Below, piece after piece: positions 8,175 to 16,974 of a stretch of 64,000 bases of DNA; the first letter of the stretch is position 1, and every line of letters begins with the position of its first letter. This DNA is from Sphingobium bisphenolivorans. GTDB taxonomy: Bacteria > Pseudomonadota > Alphaproteobacteria > Sphingomonadales > Sphingomonadaceae. The position numbers and the translations under genes are program-made. The notes below the pieces were generated by a model. The model was not told the origin of the DNA. It ran no database searches and saw only the letters and a list, made by a program, of their open reading frames with translations. The stretch covers positions 1-64,000 of the forward strand of contig NZ_ASTG01000007.1 of NCBI RefSeq assembly GCF_000412635.1, written 5' to 3'.

Positions 8175-10055
8175 ATGTCTCACCTGACCGACGAGGCGCG
8201 CGCGCCCTATCGCGACGCCCAACCGAAGATCACGTCCGACGAAAACTGCCTGGAGGCGATCGTCGCCGCCAATCCGGGACGCCGCTCGATCCTGAAGAAC
8301 GGCCTGCTCGGCCTGTCGATGCTGCCGATGCTGGGCGCGTTGGGCGCTTGCGGCGACGATGATGACAGTGCGTCTCCGACCCCCACCCCTTCTCCGACGC
8401 CGACCCCCACGCCGGCTGCCAGCTATGCGATCAACTTCGCGTCGGTCGCGATCAACACCAACGACACGGTCACCGTGCCCAATGGCTATACGGTCGATGT
8501 GCTGCTGAAGGCCGGCGATTCGGTCGAAACCGGCACCGCTTATGCGCCCGGCAGCTTTCCGAGCAGCGCCAGCCAGACCAACCTCTGGGCCGGCGGCAAT
8601 CATGACGGCATGGAGTTTTTCGAGCTGTCGGGCGTCGATCCCAACGGCGGCGGCCTGCTGGCGATCAACCATGAACTGCCGGACTATAACATCCTCTTCG
8701 CCAGCGGCACCTATACCGCCGCTACCGCAGCGGCCGACCAAAAGGCGATCGCCCTGTCCGCCGTCGGCGTTTCCGTGGTCGAGGTCGCGAAGGGCACGGA
8801 CGGCAAGTTCGCGGTGAAGGCGGGCTCCCGCTACAACAAGCGCTACACGGGAAATACCGATTACCGCGCGGGCGGACCTGCCGCGGGCCTGCTGTCCTCG
8901 ACCATCCGGGGCACGTTGAACAATTGCTCGTCGGGCCGGACCCCCTGGGGCACATACCTCACCTGCGAAGAGACGACGAACAATTATCTCGACCCGACGC
9001 AGCCCAACAACAATTATGGCTGGGTGGTCGAGATCGACCCCTATCTGGAACTGGCCGCGCCGACCAAGCGGACCGCGATGGGCCGCTTCAGTCACGAAAA
9101 TACCGCCTATCTCAACGACGGCAACAATCGCGTCGCCTTCTATATGGGCGACGATTCAACGCCCGGCTGCATCTACAAGTTCGTGCCGGACCGCGCGTAC
9201 AGCAGCAGCAACCGCGCGTCCAACACCGACCTGCTCGACTATGGCACCTTGTATGTGGCGCGGTTCAACGCCGATGGCACGGGTGAGTGGCGCGCGCTGG
9301 TGCAGGGCCAGAACGGTCTGGTTGCGGGTGCTCTGGACCCCGGCAATGTCAGCCAATCCACGACGCCGCCGACGCCGACCACGGTCAATTTCAACAGCAC
9401 CGCCGATGTGCTGATCAACGCCGCCTCGGCCGCGCGCGTGGCCGGGGGCACGCTGATGGACCGTCCGGAATGGATCACGGTCGCGCCGAACAAGCAGGCG
9501 ATCTTCGTGACGCTCACCAACAACAGCGGTCGCCGCGTCACCGACAATCCCAACCCGCGCACCACCAACCTGCACGGCCACATCCTGAAGTTCCGCGAGA
9601 ATGGCGACTCGCCGCTTGCGATTGCCTTTACCTGGGAGGTTTTCCTGCTGGCGGGCAATCCCAGCCTTGTCGAAGCCAACCTCAAGGGCAACATCAACGG
9701 CGATCATTTCTCCAGCCCCGACGGCCTGCGCATCGATCCGCAGGGTCGGCTCTGGGTTCAGACCGACCATAATCTCACTGGCAATGCGGGAACGCTGAAC
9801 GGTGCGGCGGTCAACATGACCCAGGCGTTTGGTAACAATTCCATGTACCATGTCGACCAGACGAGCAAAACGTCCAAGCGCTTCCTCGTCGGGCCGACGG
9901 GCTGCGAGATCACCGGCATCGCCTATACGCCGGACCTCAAATCCTTCTTCATCAACATTCAGCATCCGACGGGCAACTGGCCGGTGTCGGGGCAGCAGCC
10001 GCGCTCCTCGACCATCGTCGTGCGCCGCACCGACGGCCAGCCGGTCGGCAACTGA
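8175..10055 (+). CDS. phoX: PhoX-family alkaline phosphatase, Tat-exported, putative lipoprotein
   Basis: 626 aa from the ATG at 8175. The Tat signal is GRRSILKNGLLGLSMLPM at residues 35-52 and ends in LGAC, which can act as a lipobox with Cys59. An acidic run and a Pro-Thr linker (about residues 68-81) follow, consistent with surface tethering. The catalytic domain is the PF05787 (DUF839) family: GGNHDGMEFFEL, NHELPDYNILF, TYLTCEETTNNY, GRFSHENTAYL and SSPDGLRIDPQGRLWVQTD. PhoX enzymes are Ca/Fe-dependent phosphomonoesterases used in phosphate scavenging. The upstream Pho box agrees with this. Confidence 0.92.
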   Translation: MSHLTDEARAPYRDAQPKITSDENCLEAIVAANPGRRSILKNGLLGLSMLPMLGALGACGDDDDSASPTPTPSPTPTPTPAASYAINFASVAINTNDTVTVPNGYTVDVLLKAGDSVETGTAYAPGSFPSSASQTNLWAGGNHDGMEFFELSGVDPNGGGLLAINHELPDYNILFASGTYTAATAAADQKAIALSAVGVSVVEVAKGTDGKFAVKAGSRYNKRYTGNTDYRAGGPAAGLLSSTIRGTLNNCSSGRTPWGTYLTCEETTNNYLDPTQPNNNYGWVVEIDPYLELAAPTKRTAMGRFSHENTAYLNDGNNRVAFYMGDDSTPGCIYKFVPDRAYSSSNRASNTDLLDYGTLYVARFNADGTGEWRALVQGQNGLVAGALDPGNVSQSTTPPTPTTVNFNSTADVLINAASAARVAGGTLMDRPEWITVAPNKQAIFVTLTNNSGRRVTDNPNPRTTNLHGHILKFRENGDSPLAIAFTWEVFLLAGNPSLVEANLKGNINGDHFSSPDGLRIDPQGRLWVQTDHNLTGNAGTLNGAAVNMTQAFGNNSMYHVDQTSKTSKRFLVGPTGCEITGIAYTPDLKSFFINIQHPTGNWPVSGQQPRSSTIVVRRTDGQPVGN

Positions 10056-10104
10056 TCGGGTCAAGGCGCTCTCCCGACGCGGGGCGCCTTCAACGGTAAC
10101 AAGG

Positions 10105-10137
10105 AAAGGCCCGTTCCCTCATAGGGACGGGCCTTTT
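10105..10137 (+). terminator. Intrinsic terminator of phoX
   Basis: Stem AGGCCCGT + CCCT (10107-10119, one bulged T) with AGGGACGGGCCT (10123-10134), loop CAT, followed by TTTT. It lies about 50 bp past the phoX stop. Confidence 0.8.
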
Positions 10138-10194
10138 CCTGTGGACAGATGCCCGGACCTCAGCGATCATCAGGCGGCGAGCGCCGCCCGCGCA

Positions 10195-10362
10195 TCACTT
10201 GATCTTGGCTTCCTTGAACTCGACATGCTTGCGCACGACCGGGTCATATTTGCGGAAGCTCAGCTTCTCGGTCTTGGTGCGCGGATTCTTCTTGGTAACA
10301 TAGAAGAAGCCGGTGTCAGCCGAGCTGACGAGGCGAATCTTGACAGTTGCTGGCTTGGCCAT
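10195..10362 (-). CDS. rpmG: 50S ribosomal protein L33
   Basis: 55 aa read directly from the minus strand: begins [20 protein letters not shown], continues [20 protein letters not shown] and ends [15 protein letters not shown], then TGA. This is the classical bacterial L33 without the Cys zinc motif (C-minus form), as usual in Alphaproteobacteria. Structural protein of the large subunit near the E site. It stands alone, converging on phoX, behind a leader with a terminator-like hairpin. Confidence 0.95.
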   Translation of the reverse strand: MAKPATVKIRLVSSADTGFFYVTKKNPRTKTEKLSFRKYDPVVRKHVEFKEAKIK

Positions 10363-10391
10363 GGCCCTGGTTCCTGGTCGTGAATATCGTC

Positions 10392-10474
10392 AAAAGGAAA
10401 AGCGGCCCCATTCCTAGGAGAGGGACCGCCCCGTTTCAGCAGCGCCCCATGGGGTAGATTCGGGACCGTGTCAA
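10392..10474 (-). promoter_or_regulatory. rpmG leader: possible promoter plus terminator-like hairpin
   Basis: On the minus strand a TTGACA-like box lies at 10474-10469. Further down are GCGGUCCC (10429-10422) and GGGGCCGC (10409-10402), which pair through eight positions including one U-G wobble that works only in minus-strand RNA. TTTTCCTTTT follows, and rpmG starts 30 bases later. This suits an attenuator or a short terminated leader RNA. The -10 element is not convincing. Confidence 0.45.
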
Positions 10475-10577
10475 GGCTCATGGCCGGAACGACGGGCGCA
10501 TGCTAGACTTTACGCGGCCTTAACCAGCTTCGCGCCATGATGGGAGTCGGAGCTACAGGACGGGGGGAGACTTCTCC

Positions 10578-10910
10578 ATGCGACATGATCCGATATTGGC
10601 CATTCTTGCCGATCTGCTGGGCAGGGTCGATGCCATTGCCGGGCAGCAAGGGAATGTTTCGGTGCCGCGCCTGCGCGATCAGATCGACCAGATCCGCCAT
10701 GTCGCCCGCGCCTTCCACATCGACAGCGTCGAAGGGCTCGCCGGGACATTGCAGTCGACGCTCTCGCTGCAGGGCGCCGGTCCCCTCGTCCTATCCTATC
10801 TCGACCTGATGCGAGAGGCGATCACGGTGGAAATCGCGGAGGCGCAGGTCGCCGCCATGCCCGTCGCGATCAAGCCAACGCCGGCCGCCGCTCCTGGCGT
10901 GACGCTCTGA
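10578..10910 (+). CDS. Hypothetical protein, helical
   Basis: 110 aa, not recognised. It begins MRHDPILAILADLLGRVDAI and is predicted largely alpha-helical, with a central IRHVARAFHIDSVEGLAGTLQS and an Ala/Pro-rich tail (PTPAAAPGV). No signal peptide or membrane segment. A purine-rich GGGGGGAGA lies 7-15 bases before the ATG. The gene ends 18 bases before the TMEM165-like gene, so the two are probably co-transcribed. Confidence 0.6.
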   Translation: MRHDPILAILADLLGRVDAIAGQQGNVSVPRLRDQIDQIRHVARAFHIDSVEGLAGTLQSTLSLQGAGPLVLSYLDLMREAITVEIAEAQVAAMPVAIKPTPAAAPGVTL

Positions 10911-10928
10911 ACATCTGCCGGGCTGCCG

Positions 10929-11492
10929 ATGGACGCATTGCTGATCGCGCTGCTCGGCTGCCTGGCCGGAGAGATGGGGGATAAGGGGCAGAGGCTGGCC
11001 CTGGCGCTCTCCACACGATTTGATCGCAACGGCGCGGTTATCGCGGGTCTGGCCGTTGCCGCCATGGCGAATGCGGCGATCGGCGCTGCTGCCGGTTCCT
11101 TGCTGGCGTCGATGCTGGGATCGGACGCGCGGCTTCTGTTCCTCGCATTGGCGCTGCTGTTTCTGGGGGCGGGCATGTGCTGGCCGGTGAGGACGCCCGA
11201 TCCGCTCACCGACTGGCGCCTCGGCCCTTTCCTCACCAGCGCGCTCGGCTTGTTCATCCTCGGCTTTGGCGAGGGCGCGCAGTTCCTGATCCTGGGGCTG
11301 ACCGTCCGCACCGCCGACCCGCTGCTGGCGGCGAGCGGGGGAGCCATCGGAATCATCGCCGCATCGCTGCCCGTCATCCTGCTGCGCGAGCGCATGTTCC
11401 AACTGCCGTTGCGTGGCCTCCGCTACGCTGGCGGGGCGCTGATCCTGCTCGCGGCGCTCCTGACGGGCGTGTCCGCGTTGCACCTCGCCTGA
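10929..11492 (+). CDS. TMEM165/GDT1 (UPF0016) family cation transporter-like protein
   Basis: 187 aa with six hydrophobic segments in two halves. The first half carries the family signature GEMGDKGQ (residues 14-21). The equivalent site in the second half reads GFGEGAQFL instead of E-x-G-D-K/R-S/T, so it has lost the acidic Asp and basic residue of that site. Bacterial relatives (e.g. MneA) export Mn2+, and plant and yeast members move Ca2+/Mn2+. Proximity to dps (metal/oxidative stress) is suggestive but weak. Confidence 0.78.
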   Translation: MDALLIALLGCLAGEMGDKGQRLALALSTRFDRNGAVIAGLAVAAMANAAIGAAAGSLLASMLGSDARLLFLALALLFLGAGMCWPVRTPDPLTDWRLGPFLTSALGLFILGFGEGAQFLILGLTVRTADPLLAASGGAIGIIAASLPVILLRERMFQLPLRGLRYAGGALILLAALLTGVSALHLA

Positions 11493-11610
11493 TCGACGGC
11501 CTGCATCAGAGTGAGCAACTATTTCGGCGGGAAATTTGCCGGAGATCTTGGCACCTTCCCTCCAGCCGACCATTATATCAGCGAAACCATTCCTCTCCCA
11601 GGAGCAGACC

Positions 11611-12102
11611 ATGACGGCCCCCGACCTGAACACCCCGACGGACCTGCGCAGCAATGCGGCTAAATCAGTGGCGGACGCGTTGAACGGCGTGCTCGCGGAC
11701 AGCTTTGCGCTTTATTTCAAGACCAAGAATTTCCACTGGCACGTGTCCGGTCCCCATTTCCGCGACTACCACCTGATGTTCGATGAGCAGGCCACGCAGA
11801 TTTTGGCCACCACCGACGCGATCGCCGAGCGGGTGCGCAAGACCGGCAACACCACGCTTCGTTCGATCGGCGACATCGGCCGACACCAGACGATCCGCGA
11901 CAATGACGCCGATTATGTCGGTCCGGCGGACATGCTGAATGAGTTGCGTGAGGATAATCTGCGCCTTGTCGAGGCGCTCCGCGCCGCAAAGAGCGCGGCT
12001 ACCGAAGCGGGCGACAACGCGACTGAGGGCATTATCGACGACTGGACCGATGAGGCAGAGGAACGCGCCTGGTTCCTGTTCGAGGCAGGGCGGAACGGTT
12101 GA
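11611..12102 (+). CDS. dps: Dps, DNA-binding ferritin-like protein
   Basis: 163 aa from the ATG at 11611, preceded by CAGGAG. The ferroxidase signature is complete: KNFHWHVSGPHFRDYHLMFD, with the conserved His and Asp ligands, then EQATQILATTDAIAERVRK. Dps forms a dodecamer that stores iron and protects DNA from peroxide. The N-terminal tail (MTAPDLNTPTDLRSNAAKS) is short and has few basic residues, so DNA binding may be weak. A strong terminator follows. Confidence 0.93.
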   Translation: MTAPDLNTPTDLRSNAAKSVADALNGVLADSFALYFKTKNFHWHVSGPHFRDYHLMFDEQATQILATTDAIAERVRKTGNTTLRSIGDIGRHQTIRDNDADYVGPADMLNELREDNLRLVEALRAAKSAATEAGDNATEGIIDDWTDEAEERAWFLFEAGRNG

Positions 12103-12111
12103 GCCATAGCG

Positions 12112-12145
12112 AAGCCCTCCAGCCCGGACTGGAGGGCTTTTTTTT
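12112..12145 (+). terminator. Intrinsic terminator of dps
   Basis: AAGCCCTCCAG (12112-12122) pairs with CTGGAGGGCTT (12129-12139) across CCCGGA, followed by a run of eight T. Confidence 0.9.
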
Positions 12146-12196
12146 GGAGCGGTCCATGGGCCTCCGAGGAGGAACAGGGCGCGTCAAGATGCCGGC

Positions 12197-12667
12197 TTAT
12201 TCTCCCTGGATGGGTGTGATCGCGACGATCGTGATAGCCTCGGCCTTGCCGCCGAAGTCCACCGTCTCGCCTTCCTCGGCATCCATCATCGCGCGAGCAA
12301 GCGGCGCGGTAAAGGCGATGTGCCCTTCCGTCGGATCGGCTTCGTCATCGCCGACGATCGCGATTCGCTTCTCCTTGCCGTTCAGCCGGTAGGTCACGCG
12401 GCTGCCGAAGGCGACTGCATCGCCATCCGGCACCGGCTGCACCTGCGCGGTGGCAAGGCGCGTGCGCCAGTAGCGCAACTCGCGCTTCAGCTTCTTAGCT
12501 TCATCCTCGGCCATGGCTTCGGCATCGACCGCCTCCAGCGCCTCCACCTTTTCCCGCGTCAGGCGCAATCCCCGCGCCGTCACCCAGTTGGGACCAGGCG
12601 GGATCGGAATCTCGAAGGTCGGCTCCAGATGCTCCTCGTCGCTCTCGCGGCGAAAGGCGACACTCAT
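12197..12667 (-). CDS. GreA/GreB-family transcription elongation factor
   Basis: 156 aa. A coiled region (LTREKVEALEAVDAEAMAEDEAKKLKRELRYWRTRL is split across residues 35-71) resembles the Gre N-terminal hairpin, and the C-terminal FKBP-like domain has FGSRVTYRLNGKEKRIAIVGDDEADP and ITIVAITPI. The N-terminal 30 residues (FRRESDEEHLEPTFEIPIPPGPN) are typical of the GreAB-like subgroup of sphingomonads rather than GreA proper. It probably binds the RNA polymerase secondary channel. It is downstream of cobT but separated by about 115 bp. Confidence 0.82.
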   Translation of the reverse strand: MSVAFRRESDEEHLEPTFEIPIPPGPNWVTARGLRLTREKVEALEAVDAEAMAEDEAKKLKRELRYWRTRLATAQVQPVPDGDAVAFGSRVTYRLNGKEKRIAIVGDDEADPTEGHIAFTAPLARAMMDAEEGETVDFGGKAEAITIVAITPIQGE

Positions 12668-12784
12668 TGCACTCTCCTCGTCAAAACGCCGGTTCGCGCT
12701 TCACACAAGGTCGAATGTGCCATACTTCTTTTCAAGGGAAGGTCCGGGCTTCGACATCGCGCGAAGCCCGCAACCGGCTCGCTG

Positions 12785-14611
12785 CTAATCCTCGTCGAAC
12801 AGTCCGGCCAATTGCTCGACCATCGTGCCGCCGAGCTGCTCGGCGTCCATGATGGTAACGGCCCGGCGATAATAGCGGGTGACGTCATGGCCGATGCCGA
12901 TCGCGACCAGCTGCACGGGCGAACGATTCTCGATCCAGTCGATCACCTGCCGCAGATGCCGCTCCAGATAGGTGCCGCTGTTCACCGACAGGGTGCTGTC
13001 GTCGACCGGCGCGCCGTCGGAAATGACCATCAGGATGCGGCGTTCCTCATTGCGCGCGATCAGGCGCTGGTGCGCCCAGAGCAGCGCTTCGCCGTCGATA
13101 TTCTCCTTGAGCAGCCCCTCGCGCATCATGAGACCCAGGTTCTTGCGCGCCCGCCGCCAGGGTTCGTCGGCCTTCTTGTATATGATGTGGCGCAGGTCGT
13201 TCAAACGCCCCGGCATTGGCGGACGGCCAGCGGCCAGCCAGTCCTCGCGGCTCTGCCCGCCTTTCCAAGCGCGCGTGGTGAAGCCCAAAATCTCGGTCTT
13301 CACGCCGCAGCGCTCCAGCGTGCGGGCCATGATGTCGGCGCTGATCGCGGCGATGGAGATCGGCCGCCCGCGCATCGAGCCGCTATTATCGATCAGCAGC
13401 GTGACGACGGTGTCGCGGAACTCGGCGTCCCGCTCGATCTTGTAGGAGAGCGAGCGCGTCGGATCGATGACGATCCGAGCCAGCCGCGCCGCATCGAGCA
13501 GCCCTTCCTCCTGGTCGAAGTCCCAGCTGCGCGACTGCTGCGCCATCAGCCGCCGTTGCAGCCGATTGGCGAGCTTGGTGACGGCACCCTGCAGGCTCAC
13601 GAGCTGCTGGTCGAGGAAGCCGCGCAGGCGCAGCAGCTCATCCTCGTCGCACAGGTCCTCCGCCGTCACGATCTCGTCATGCAGCAGCGTATAGGGCTTA
13701 TAGTCGAAGCCGGGCGGCAGGTCGCCTATCGGGCGGTTCGGGCGCACCGGCATCATGCCCTCATCGCCCATGTCGTCGGCGCCTTCGTCGCTGTCGGCGT
13801 CGAACTCGTCGCTATATTCGGTTTCGCCTTCCTCAGTGTCGCCGCCCCTGTCGTCAGCGCGCGCTTCGGCCAAGGCGTCGCTGTCGCCCGGCTGGTCCTC
13901 GCCGGAGTCGCCGTCTTCCTGTTGCTCTTCCTCTTCCTCGCCCTGCTCTTGGGGCTCTTCCTCATCTGAGGGCGGCGGCACTTCGGTGTCGATCAGCTGG
14001 AGATGCTCCAGCATGGCGGACGTCAGCTTCTGGAACGCGCGCTGATCGTCGATTGCGAGGCCAAGCGCGTCGAGATCGGCACCCGCCTTGTCCTCCAGCC
14101 ACTGATCGATCATCGCCAGGCCGGGCGCGGCCTCCTTGGGCACGGCTTGTCCAGTCAGCCGCTCGCGCACCTTGAGCGCGAGCGCCGTGGAAAGCGGCAC
14201 CTCGTCGGCGGAGCGGGCGCGGCGGATGGGATCGGACTTCAGCCGCAGGTCGAGCGCATGGTTGAGGTTCGCCCGGACCCCGGCCATGGCACGCGAACCG
14301 ATCGCCTCCACCCGGGCCTGCTCGACCGCGTCATACACCGCGCGCGCCACCGCGTCGGCCGGAGCCGAAGCGCCGTGCACGCGCGCATTATGGTGGCGCA
14401 GCTTGAGGGCGCTGGCATCGGCGAACCCGCGCGCGAGCGCCACCTGATCGGCGGGCAAGGCGCGCGCCGGGGTCGGCACCTTGATCGCCTTGCCGGCCGT
14501 ATGCGGCGTGTCGGCGGTGAAGCTGACCTCCACCTCCGAATCGCGCGCCATCGATCGCGCTGCGCCGGACAGCACATCCTTGAAGCTATCGAGGGGCGAC
14601 CGTTCGGCCAT
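12785..14611 (-). CDS. cobT: Cobaltochelatase subunit CobT
   Basis: 608 aa. The N-terminal domain is followed by a very acidic stretch (roughly residues 210-290, with runs such as [19 protein letters not shown]) and a C-terminal von Willebrand A domain with the MIDAS motif DNSGSMRG and SDGAP. CobT with the AAA+ partner CobS and CobN inserts Co2+ into hydrogenobyrinic acid a,c-diamide in aerobic B12 synthesis. CobS lies three genes upstream; CobN is not in the window. Its start codon overlaps the phosphatase stop by one base. Confidence 0.92.
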   Translation of the reverse strand: MAERSPLDSFKDVLSGAARSMARDSEVEVSFTADTPHTAGKAIKVPTPARALPADQVALARGFADASALKLRHHNARVHGASAPADAVARAVYDAVEQARVEAIGSRAMAGVRANLNHALDLRLKSDPIRRARSADEVPLSTALALKVRERLTGQAVPKEAAPGLAMIDQWLEDKAGADLDALGLAIDDQRAFQKLTSAMLEHLQLIDTEVPPPSDEEEPQEQGEEEEEQQEDGDSGEDQPGDSDALAEARADDRGGDTEEGETEYSDEFDADSDEGADDMGDEGMMPVRPNRPIGDLPPGFDYKPYTLLHDEIVTAEDLCDEDELLRLRGFLDQQLVSLQGAVTKLANRLQRRLMAQQSRSWDFDQEEGLLDAARLARIVIDPTRSLSYKIERDAEFRDTVVTLLIDNSGSMRGRPISIAAISADIMARTLERCGVKTEILGFTTRAWKGGQSREDWLAAGRPPMPGRLNDLRHIIYKKADEPWRRARKNLGLMMREGLLKENIDGEALLWAHQRLIARNEERRILMVISDGAPVDDSTLSVNSGTYLERHLRQVIDWIENRSPVQLVAIGIGHDVTRYYRRAVTIMDAEQLGGTMVEQLAGLFDED

Positions 14612-15396
14612 CAGTCCAGCAGGGCCCCTCGCAAGGCGTCGCGCGCGGCGCCGTCCACGCCCAGCGCGTCGGTCAGATAGCCGTCCATTCCGCCATGACT
14701 TTTATCCAGCGTCGCGAACAGGCTGTCCAGATAGGCCGGATCGACCTTCAACAGCGGTTCCAACATGTCCGGCCGCCGCCGCCATGCGCGCGATATGCGC
14801 GTGTCGCGCTGCGTCAACAGCCAGTTCCAATCGGCATGGACATTAGTCAGCAGATAATCCTGCAAGATGGTTTCGCGCGTCACGCCCAGCGCCGTCAGGA
14901 TCAGCGCGGCGCCGAAGCCGGTGCGGTCCTTGCCCGCCGAGCAGTTTATGAGAATGGGCACGCGGCCCGCGAGAATCTGCGCGAACATGGCACGATAGGA
15001 TGCGGCATGGTCGACCGGAATGGCGCGATAGAGCGCGATCATCGCCTGCCTCATATCCTCGGCCGTCGCGTCGTCGCTTTTCAATACTTCGCCCAGAACT
15101 CCGCTGGTTTCCACATAGTCGCGGCAAAAATAATCGACTTCCGCGCCGTGCCAGCGTGTCGGCTCGGCCGTCCGCTCATTGGGGCGGCGGAAATCACATA
15201 TTGCCCGGATGCCCAGGGACTGCAGAAGCGCGGCATCGGCCTCCGTCAGCAATGCCATGGTGCCCGACCGGTACAGCATGCCGCGCCTGACCCGGCGACC
15301 GTCCGCCGTCCCGTGGCCGCCGAAGTCGCGCAGGTTGAAGCCGCCCTCCAGCGGCAGCCGGTCCAGTTCCGGCAACAGGGCGGCGTTGTCGCTCAC
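14611..15396 (-). CDS. Tyrosine phosphatase family protein (DSP/PTP-like)
   Basis: 261 aa from a GTG at 15396 that forms a GTGA overlap with the OsmC-type gene. The phosphatase loop is CSAGKDRTG (C-x5-R), preceded by NFRDFGG-type NLRDFGGHG and the general-acid region. This is the Y_phosphatase3 family (PF13350), seen widely beside cobS/cobT in sphingomonads. It could act on phosphotyrosine or small phosphoesters. No link to B12 synthesis is established. Confidence 0.85.
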   Translation of the reverse strand: MSDNAALLPELDRLPLEGGFNLRDFGGHGTADGRRVRRGMLYRSGTMALLTEADAALLQSLGIRAICDFRRPNERTAEPTRWHGAEVDYFCRDYVETSGVLGEVLKSDDATAEDMRQAMIALYRAIPVDHAASYRAMFAQILAGRVPILINCSAGKDRTGFGAALILTALGVTRETILQDYLLTNVHADWNWLLTQRDTRISRAWRRRPDMLEPLLKVDPAYLDSLFATLDKSHGGMDGYLTDALGVDGAARDALRGALLD

Positions 15397-15815
15397 GGCC
15401 GTTCGCCCTCGCCCACGCGCGGTACCGCGACTGTCTCGATCTGCGTCTCGACCTCGCTCATCAGCTTGTGCACCGGGCATTTGGCCGCCACCGCGATCAG
15501 CCGGTCATGTTGTTCATCGGTCAGCGGCCCTCCGAGCGCGATGCGGGTCGTCAGGCGATAGATGCCCGTACGCTCCTCGCTCGCGTCGCGAACGACGCCG
15601 ACATGGATGTCCTCCACCGGTATGCCGTTGCGCTGCGCATACCAGAGCATGGTCATCGCCTTGCACGCGCCCAGCGCCGAGTCATAGAGATCATGCGGGT
15701 CCGGCCCGGCATCATGTCCGTCGGGCGCGGTCATGTCCGCGATCAACTCATGCCCCCGGATGCTGATCCGGTGCGCGGTCCCGCCCTCGGGGTCGATTCG
15801 TTCGACGACGATCAT
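15393..15815 (-). CDS. OsmC/Ohr family protein
   Basis: 140 aa from the ATG at 15815. OsmC-like features are LGACKAMTMLWYAQRNGIP with the reactive Cys near residue 50, and LIAVAAKCPVHKLM with the second Cys near residue 115. These two cysteines reduce organic hydroperoxides in characterised members. It lies 4 bases after cobS and overlaps the phosphatase, so it is part of the cobS-cobT transcription unit. The COG1765-type sequence is closer to YhfA/OsmC than to Ohr. Confidence 0.83.
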   Translation of the reverse strand: MIVVERIDPEGGTAHRISIRGHELIADMTAPDGHDAGPDPHDLYDSALGACKAMTMLWYAQRNGIPVEDIHVGVVRDASEERTGIYRLTTRIALGGPLTDEQHDRLIAVAAKCPVHKLMSEVETQIETVAVPRVGEGERP

Positions 15816-15819
15816 GGCG

Positions 15820-16860
15820 TCACGCCGTCCGGTGGGCGACGCTTTCCGGCAGGTCCTTGCCGAACACGCGCTGATAATATTCGGCGACCAGGGCCCGCTC
15901 CGCCTCATCGCATTTGTTGAGGAAGGAGAGGCGGAAGGCGAAGCCGACATTCTTGAAGATGAGCGCATTCTGCGCCCAGCTGATCACGGTGCGCGGGCTC
16001 ATGACGGTCGAGATGTCGCCGTTGATGAAGCCCTGGCGGGTCAGTTCCGCCACCTTGATCATATTCTCGACTTCCTTGCGGCCGCCTTCATGATCATATT
16101 CGCCCGACTTGGCGAGCACCACCTGTGCCTCCGTCGCGGCGGGCAGATAGTTGAGCGCGACGACCAGGTTCCAGCGATCCATCTGGCCCTGGTTGATCTG
16201 CTGCGTGCCGTGATAGAGGCCGGTCGTGTCCCCCAGGCCCACCGTATTGGCAGTCGCGAACAGGCGGAACCAGGGGTTGGGGCGGATCACCCGGTTCTGG
16301 TCGAGCAGCGTCATCTTGCCGTCCGTCTCCAGCACGCGCTGGATCACGAACATCACGTCCGGGCGGCCGGCGTCATATTCGTCGAACACCAGCGCCACCG
16401 GCCGCTGCAGCGACCAGGGAAGCAGGCCTTCGCGGAATTCCGTCACCTGCTGCCCGTCCTTCAGCACGATGGCGTCGCGGCCGACCAGGTCGATGCGGCT
16501 GATATGCGCGTCGAGGTTGATGCGGATGCACGGCCAGCGGAGTCGCGCGGCGACCTGCTCGATATGGCTCGACTTGCCGGTGCCGTGATAACCCTGCACC
16601 ATCACGCGGCGGTTGTACGCAAAGCCCGCCAGGATCGCGAGCGTGGTGTCCGGATCGAAGACATAGGCGGGATCCAGGTCCGGCACCCGCTCATCCGCTT
16701 CGGAGAAGGCAGGAATCTTCAGATCGACATCGACGCCGAACACCTCCCGCGCGTCCACCTCGCGGTCGGGCGCGGCCAACAGCGTTTCGGCGCGGGTATC
16801 GGGCTGGACGTTGGGGATGTCGGTCATCTTTTTGTCTCTTGAAACGATCGGGTCGGCCAT
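15820..16860 (-). CDS. cobS: Cobaltochelatase subunit CobS (AAA+ ATPase)
   Basis: 346 aa. Walker A is [13 protein letters not shown], Walker B is [11 protein letters not shown], and sensor-1 lies in [12 protein letters not shown]. The N-terminus has the CobS-specific domain, including [22 protein letters not shown]. CobS forms hexameric rings that drive cobalt insertion with CobT and CobN. The start at 16860 has AAGG upstream; an in-frame ATG at 16827 (MTDIPNV) is equally credible. It begins the minus-strand unit cobS-OsmC-phosphatase-cobT. Confidence 0.93.
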   Translation of the reverse strand: MADPIVSRDKKMTDIPNVQPDTRAETLLAAPDREVDAREVFGVDVDLKIPAFSEADERVPDLDPAYVFDPDTTLAILAGFAYNRRVMVQGYHGTGKSSHIEQVAARLRWPCIRINLDAHISRIDLVGRDAIVLKDGQQVTEFREGLLPWSLQRPVALVFDEYDAGRPDVMFVIQRVLETDGKMTLLDQNRVIRPNPWFRLFATANTVGLGDTTGLYHGTQQINQGQMDRWNLVVALNYLPAATEAQVVLAKSGEYDHEGGRKEVENMIKVAELTRQGFINGDISTVMSPRTVISWAQNALIFKNVGFAFRLSFLNKCDEAERALVAEYYQRVFGKDLPESVAHRTA

Positions 16861-16930
16861 GCCCTAGCCTTGAGGAGGGAGCATGTCGATACAGTGAGGC
16901 GTGCGGGCATAACGATCAAGCAGCCCATTC

Positions 16931-16952
16931 GGCCAAATTGGCCTGCTTGGCC
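16931..16952. promoter_or_regulatory. Palindrome with extra half-site upstream of cobS
   Basis: GGCCAA-A-TTGGCC at 16931-16943, followed three bases later by another TTGGCC (16947-16952). It lies between the J-domain gene stop and the cobS start, 71-92 bp before cobS, which suits an operator for the cobS unit. No cobalamin riboswitch features are seen in this 114-bp gap. Confidence 0.35.
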
Positions 16953-16974
16953 GTCGGATGGTGGCAGTCTCCGG

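Noticed and set aside
12320-13969. Plus-strand open frame (549 codons) opposite gre/cobT
   Set aside because: Spans two genes and an intergenic region on the other strand; the hydrophobic C-terminus is the antisense of CobT's acidic repeat.
16861-16974. Cobalamin riboswitch ahead of cobS
   Set aside because: The spacer is about 114 bp, too short, and no B12-box-like sequence is seen.
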